Source: Clostridia bacterium | GTDB lineage: Bacteria; Bacillota; Clostridia; UBA1381 | Assembly (NCBI GenBank): GCA_017415105.1 | Contig: JAFQJD010000003.1 | Span: 1 to 64,000 of the forward strand | DNA length: 64,000 nt | Reading direction: 5' to 3' | In this document: positions 61,601 to 64,000 of the stretch, one piece after another | Numbering within the stretch: the stretch's first letter is position 1 | How the letters are laid out: every line of letters starts with the position of its first letter | Notes under the pieces: model-generated | What the model was told of the DNA's origin: nothing | Databases searched by the model: none | What the model saw: the letters and a program-made list of their open reading frames with translations, nothing else | Made by a program: the position numbers and the translations under genes

Positions 61601-61628
61601 ACCGGGCATATCTGCCCGGTATTTTTTT
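61601..61628 (+). terminator. secG terminator
   Basis: ACCGGGCA (61601-61608) and TGCCCGGT (61613-61620) pair perfectly, then A and seven Ts follow. Confidence 0.9.
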
Positions 61629-61776
61629 ACACCGATGTTGCATCAACAGTTGCTGTGGGTGCGACCGGTTCGGTTGAGGATGCGTTATTATGCGGTTTTG
61701 CAATTTCTACTATTATATACGGTATTATAAGCATTATAAATATCGATACCAAAACTGAAATCAGAATTTTTTTCAT
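61627..61776 (-). CDS. 49-residue single-pass membrane protein
   Basis: The peptide starts MKKILISVLVSIFIMLIIPY, with one hydrophobic helix (residues about 4-26), then a short polar Ser/Thr/Ala-rich tail (ASSTEPVAPTATVDATSV). AGAGGTGG precedes the ATG by 4 bases. It lies between the convergent secG and ftsH, past the ftsH terminator. It could also be a signal peptide of a short exported peptide. No family is recognised. Confidence 0.6.
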   Translation of the reverse strand: MKKILISVLVSIFIMLIIPYIIVEIAKPHNNASSTEPVAPTATVDATSV

Positions 61777-61818
61777 TTTTCCACCTCTGTACATTTCTAT
61801 GTAAGAATAAAAAGAAAA

Positions 61819-61857
61819 ATACATGAAAATTGCCACGGTACATCCGTGGCAATTTTT
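61819..61857 (-). terminator. ftsH terminator
   Basis: A perfect 13-bp stem (61826-61838 with 61844-61856) lies 2 bases past the ftsH stop; ATGTATTTTTC follows on the minus strand. Confidence 0.8.
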
Positions 61858-61858
61858 A

Positions 61859-63805
61859 TTATTCTGCTTCCTCTGCCTTATCCGCTTCAGGTTCAGGTTC
61901 GGTTTCAGGTGCATTTACTTCATTAAATATCTCCATAAACTCATCACCTGTTATTGTTTCTTTCTCAATAAGGAACTCCGAAATTCTATCAAGAGCGTCA
62001 CGGTTATCGTTAAGAAGCTGTTTTGCAATTGCATAACGCTCTTTCATAATCGAAACAATCTCATTGTCAATAGCTGTCCGTGTTTCCTCTGAACAATGTG
62101 AAACAGCTCTGCCGTCAAGATATTTATGCTCGATACTCTCAAGACCAACAAGCCCGAATCTGTCCGACATACCGTACATCGTCACCATCTGTCGTGCCAT
62201 CTCCGTTGCACGTTCAATATCGTTTGATGCACCCGTTGTCTGCGTGTCAAACACAATCTCCTCTGCCGCACGGCCTGCCAGAAATACCGTTATCTGGTCA
62301 AGAAGCTCATTTTTATTATTAAGATACTTCTCCTCCTTATCCGGCATCTGCATTGTATAACCCAATGCACCCATAGTTCTCGGAACAATTGTTATCTTCT
62401 GCACCGGCTGTGTATTTTTCTGCAATGCTGTTGCAAGTGCATGACCTACCTCGTGGAATGCAACGATGCGTTTTTCTTCCTCTGATAGTATTCTGTCCTT
62501 CTTTTCCTTACCGGCTATGATTACCTCAACAGAATCCATCAAATCCTCCTGAAGCACTTCTTTTCTGCCCATACGCACAGCCCTTAACGCAGCTTCATTA
62601 ACCATATTTGCAAGATCAGCACCAACCGCACCGCTTGTAGCAAGTGCCATTGCGTGAAGGTCTATGTCTGGTGAGGTTTTTACGTTCTTTATGTGAACCT
62701 TCAGTATATCCTCTCTGCCCTTAAGGTCAGGTTTTTCTACTATAATGCGTCTGTCAAAACGTCCCGGACGCAAAAGTGCCTTGTCAAGTATCTCCGGACG
62801 GTTTGTTGCCGCCAGTACCACAAGTCCCTTTGATGTGTCAAAACCGTCCATTTCAGATAACAGCTGATTGAGTGTCTGTTCACGTTCGTCGTTTGTTGCC
62901 ATCTGATTATCACGTGATTTACCGATCGCATCAACCTCGTCAATGAATATTATGCACGGTGCCTTTGCGTTTGCCTGCTTAAAGAGATCACGTACTCTTG
63001 ATGCACCCACACCTACAAACATTTCAACAAACTCCGAGCCTGACAGTGAGAAGAACGGCACATTTGCCTCGCCTGCAACTGCCTTTGCAAGGAGTGTTTT
63101 ACCCGTTCCGGGAGGTCCGACCAAAAGTGCACCCTTGGGCTGCTTTGCACCGATTGCTGTGTATTTGCCGGGGTTATGCAAAAAGTCCACAATCTCATTA
63201 AGTGACTCCTTTGCTTCCTCCTGACCTGCAACGTCTTTGAATGTTACTCCGGTTTTGTTTTCGATATTATACATCTTGGCATTTGACTGGCCTATTCCCA
63301 TTATTCCGCCGCCACCGCCCATTTTCTTTGACATCAGACGCATAAATATCGTTATGATGACATACATAAATGCGAGCGGTAAAATCCACGTTACTATAAA
63401 ATTCACAATCGGACTGTTAAGTTCAACCGGTGTTGAGTATGTTATACCCTTTTTGTCAAGCATTTCAAACAGCCGCTCGTCATTGAGATATCCTGTATAC
63501 CATATTTTCTGTGTTTCTTCCTCAGATACAAGCCCGATTCCGAATATATTCTCATTCTCCGGCTTTGTCTTTTCAGGTTTTCCGTATATAGTAAATCTGT
63601 CGTGCTCTATTATGACCTCTTCGACTTTATCCTGTTCTACAAGCTCAAGGAATTTATCATATGTTATCTCTTCTTTCTGCGGTGCAAACATAAAACTCAT
63701 AAGCGAGTTAAGAATTATGGTTGCAATAATTGAAACCGCAAGAAAGATGAACATAGGATTTTTAAACGGCGGTGTCTTTTTATCACGCTTTTTGTTGTTA
63801 TCCAT
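61859..63805 (-). CDS. ftsH: ATP-dependent zinc metalloprotease FtsH
   Basis: This 648-residue membrane protease has helices at residues about 16-38 and 130-150, with an extracytoplasmic domain between. The AAA domain has Walker A GPPGTGKT (residue about 225), Walker [12 protein letters not shown] and the SRH with RPGRFDR. The zinc site HEVGH lies near residue 445. The Glu/Pro-rich tail is typical. It degrades misfolded membrane proteins and some regulators. GAAAGGGG precedes the ATG. Confidence 0.97.
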   Translation of the reverse strand: MDNNKKRDKKTPPFKNPMFIFLAVSIIATIILNSLMSFMFAPQKEEITYDKFLELVEQDKVEEVIIEHDRFTIYGKPEKTKPENENIFGIGLVSEEETQKIWYTGYLNDERLFEMLDKKGITYSTPVELNSPIVNFIVTWILPLAFMYVIITIFMRLMSKKMGGGGGIMGIGQSNAKMYNIENKTGVTFKDVAGQEEAKESLNEIVDFLHNPGKYTAIGAKQPKGALLVGPPGTGKTLLAKAVAGEANVPFFSLSGSEFVEMFVGVGASRVRDLFKQANAKAPCIIFIDEVDAIGKSRDNQMATNDEREQTLNQLLSEMDGFDTSKGLVVLAATNRPEILDKALLRPGRFDRRIIVEKPDLKGREDILKVHIKNVKTSPDIDLHAMALATSGAVGADLANMVNEAALRAVRMGRKEVLQEDLMDSVEVIIAGKEKKDRILSEEEKRIVAFHEVGHALATALQKNTQPVQKITIVPRTMGALGYTMQMPDKEEKYLNNKNELLDQITVFLAGRAAEEIVFDTQTTGASNDIERATEMARQMVTMYGMSDRFGLVGLESIEHKYLDGRAVSHCSEETRTAIDNEIVSIMKERYAIAKQLLNDNRDALDRISEFLIEKETITGDEFMEIFNEVNAPETEPEPEADKAEEAE

Positions 63806-63850
63806 CTGTTTTCCCCTTTCAGAAATCTGCTATCCGTTTCATACCGTATA

Positions 63851-63879
63851 AGTTTATCACAAATCTTTCATTATTTCAA
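63851..63879 (-). promoter_or_regulatory. Possible ftsH promoter
   Basis: TTGAAA (63874-63879) and TAAACT (63851-63856), extended by TGA, are spaced by 17 bases on the minus strand. Confidence 0.4.
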
Positions 63880-63955
63880 CTGATATTTAATAATTTTTAA
63901 TTTTGTTAACATTGTGTTAATAATAAATTTGGCAAAAAAAAGTAACTAAATTTGA

Positions 63956-63984
63956 TTGACTTATGCTGGATTTAATGGTATAAT
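63956..63984 (+). promoter_or_regulatory. Promoter of a plus-strand gene beyond the window
   Basis: TTGACT (63956-63961) and TATAAT (63979-63984) with a TGG extension are spaced by 17 bases. The transcript would begin near 63991 and its gene lies past the window edge. The remaining 63880-63955 is AT-rich and shows no gene. Confidence 0.75.
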
Positions 63985-64000
63985 ACTACTATAAGATATG

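Noticed and set aside
61627-61914. 95-residue version of the small membrane protein
   Set aside because: It would start inside ftsH and run through the ftsH terminator; the AGAGGTGG site supports the 49-residue form.

Overview
The window looks like chromosomal DNA from an anaerobic, gut-type member of the class Clostridia (Firmicutes). The evidence is moderately AT-rich sequence, strong AGGAGG-type ribosome binding sites with frequent TTG and GTG starts, sigma-A promoters that are often extended by TGn, short HisG with HisZ, a trimeric [FeFe]-hydrogenase HydABC, S-layer-homology (SLH) proteins and the rpmH-rnpA-yidD-yidC-jag block. Genus and species cannot be fixed from the sequence. Almost all genes lie on the minus strand. 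No transposase, integrase, phage gene, rRNA or CRISPR array was seen.

Layout. 0-3.6 kb: the 3' end of an unknown plus-strand gene, then the branched-chain operon ilvB-ilvN-ilvC (minus). 3.6-11.4 kb: typA, a 31-residue membrane peptide, an SLH protein, tadA, argJ, a CNNM/CorC transporter-like protein, a YihY protein and a galactokinase-like protein. 11.4-13.8 kb (plus): greA, a YkvI-type permease and four tRNA genes (Pro, Val, Thr, Tyr) followed by unusual structured DNA. 13.8-21.4 kb (minus): a DNA glycosylase, a LiaF-like protein, an SGNH hydrolase, HydA-HydB-HydC and a secreted lytic transglycosylase. 21.5-30.7 kb (minus): proS, argB, argC, galT, then jag, yidC, yidD, rnpA, rpmH and an RNase H. 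30.7-36.9 kb: a his transcription unit (PHP phosphatase, hisZ, hisG, hisA, a DeoR regulator, rnhA) and a comB-like/PHP pair. 36.9-43.3 kb: an accessory catabolic-looking locus of M81 peptidase, M24 peptidase-like protein and sensory-rhodopsin-transducer-like protein, with a divergent AraC regulator and a glycoside-hydrolase-like protein. 43.4-45.3 kb: rpsF-ssb-rpsR and lexA. 45.3-52.9 kb: an accessory locus of zinc-ribbon proteins (SPFH, 4-TM, TIR, membrane and lipoprotein members) next to a receptor kinase and two small HTH proteins. 52.9-56.1 kb: a 1074-residue RCC1/Ig/SLH protein. 56.2-64 kb: argD-argF-GNAT, trxA, yigZ, hflX, secG, a small membrane protein and ftsH.

How genes work together. 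ArgJ, ArgB, ArgC, ArgD and ArgF cover glutamate to citrulline, and the argC and argD promoter regions carry nearly identical candidate ArgR boxes. IlvBNC and HisZ-HisG-HisA belong to the branched-chain and histidine pathways. HydABC would reoxidise NADH and reduced ferredoxin while making H2. YidC, YidD, SecG, FtsH and TypA serve membrane-protein insertion, quality control and stress.

Most notable observations. (1) Seven copies of a hairpin family with a conserved core and fully re-paired variable outer stems lie between amino-acid biosynthesis genes. (2) A compact zinc-ribbon/SPFH/TIR locus resembles a membrane-stress or defence module; one member has a second zinc ribbon in frame just past its TAA stop. 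(3) A 23-bp perfect inverted repeat incorporates the 3' end of tRNA-Tyr and is followed by a multi-arm structured element. (4) A near-perfect 118-bp inverted repeat follows jag. (5) The M81/M24/rhodopsin-transducer-like operon includes an M24 protein that has lost most metal ligands.
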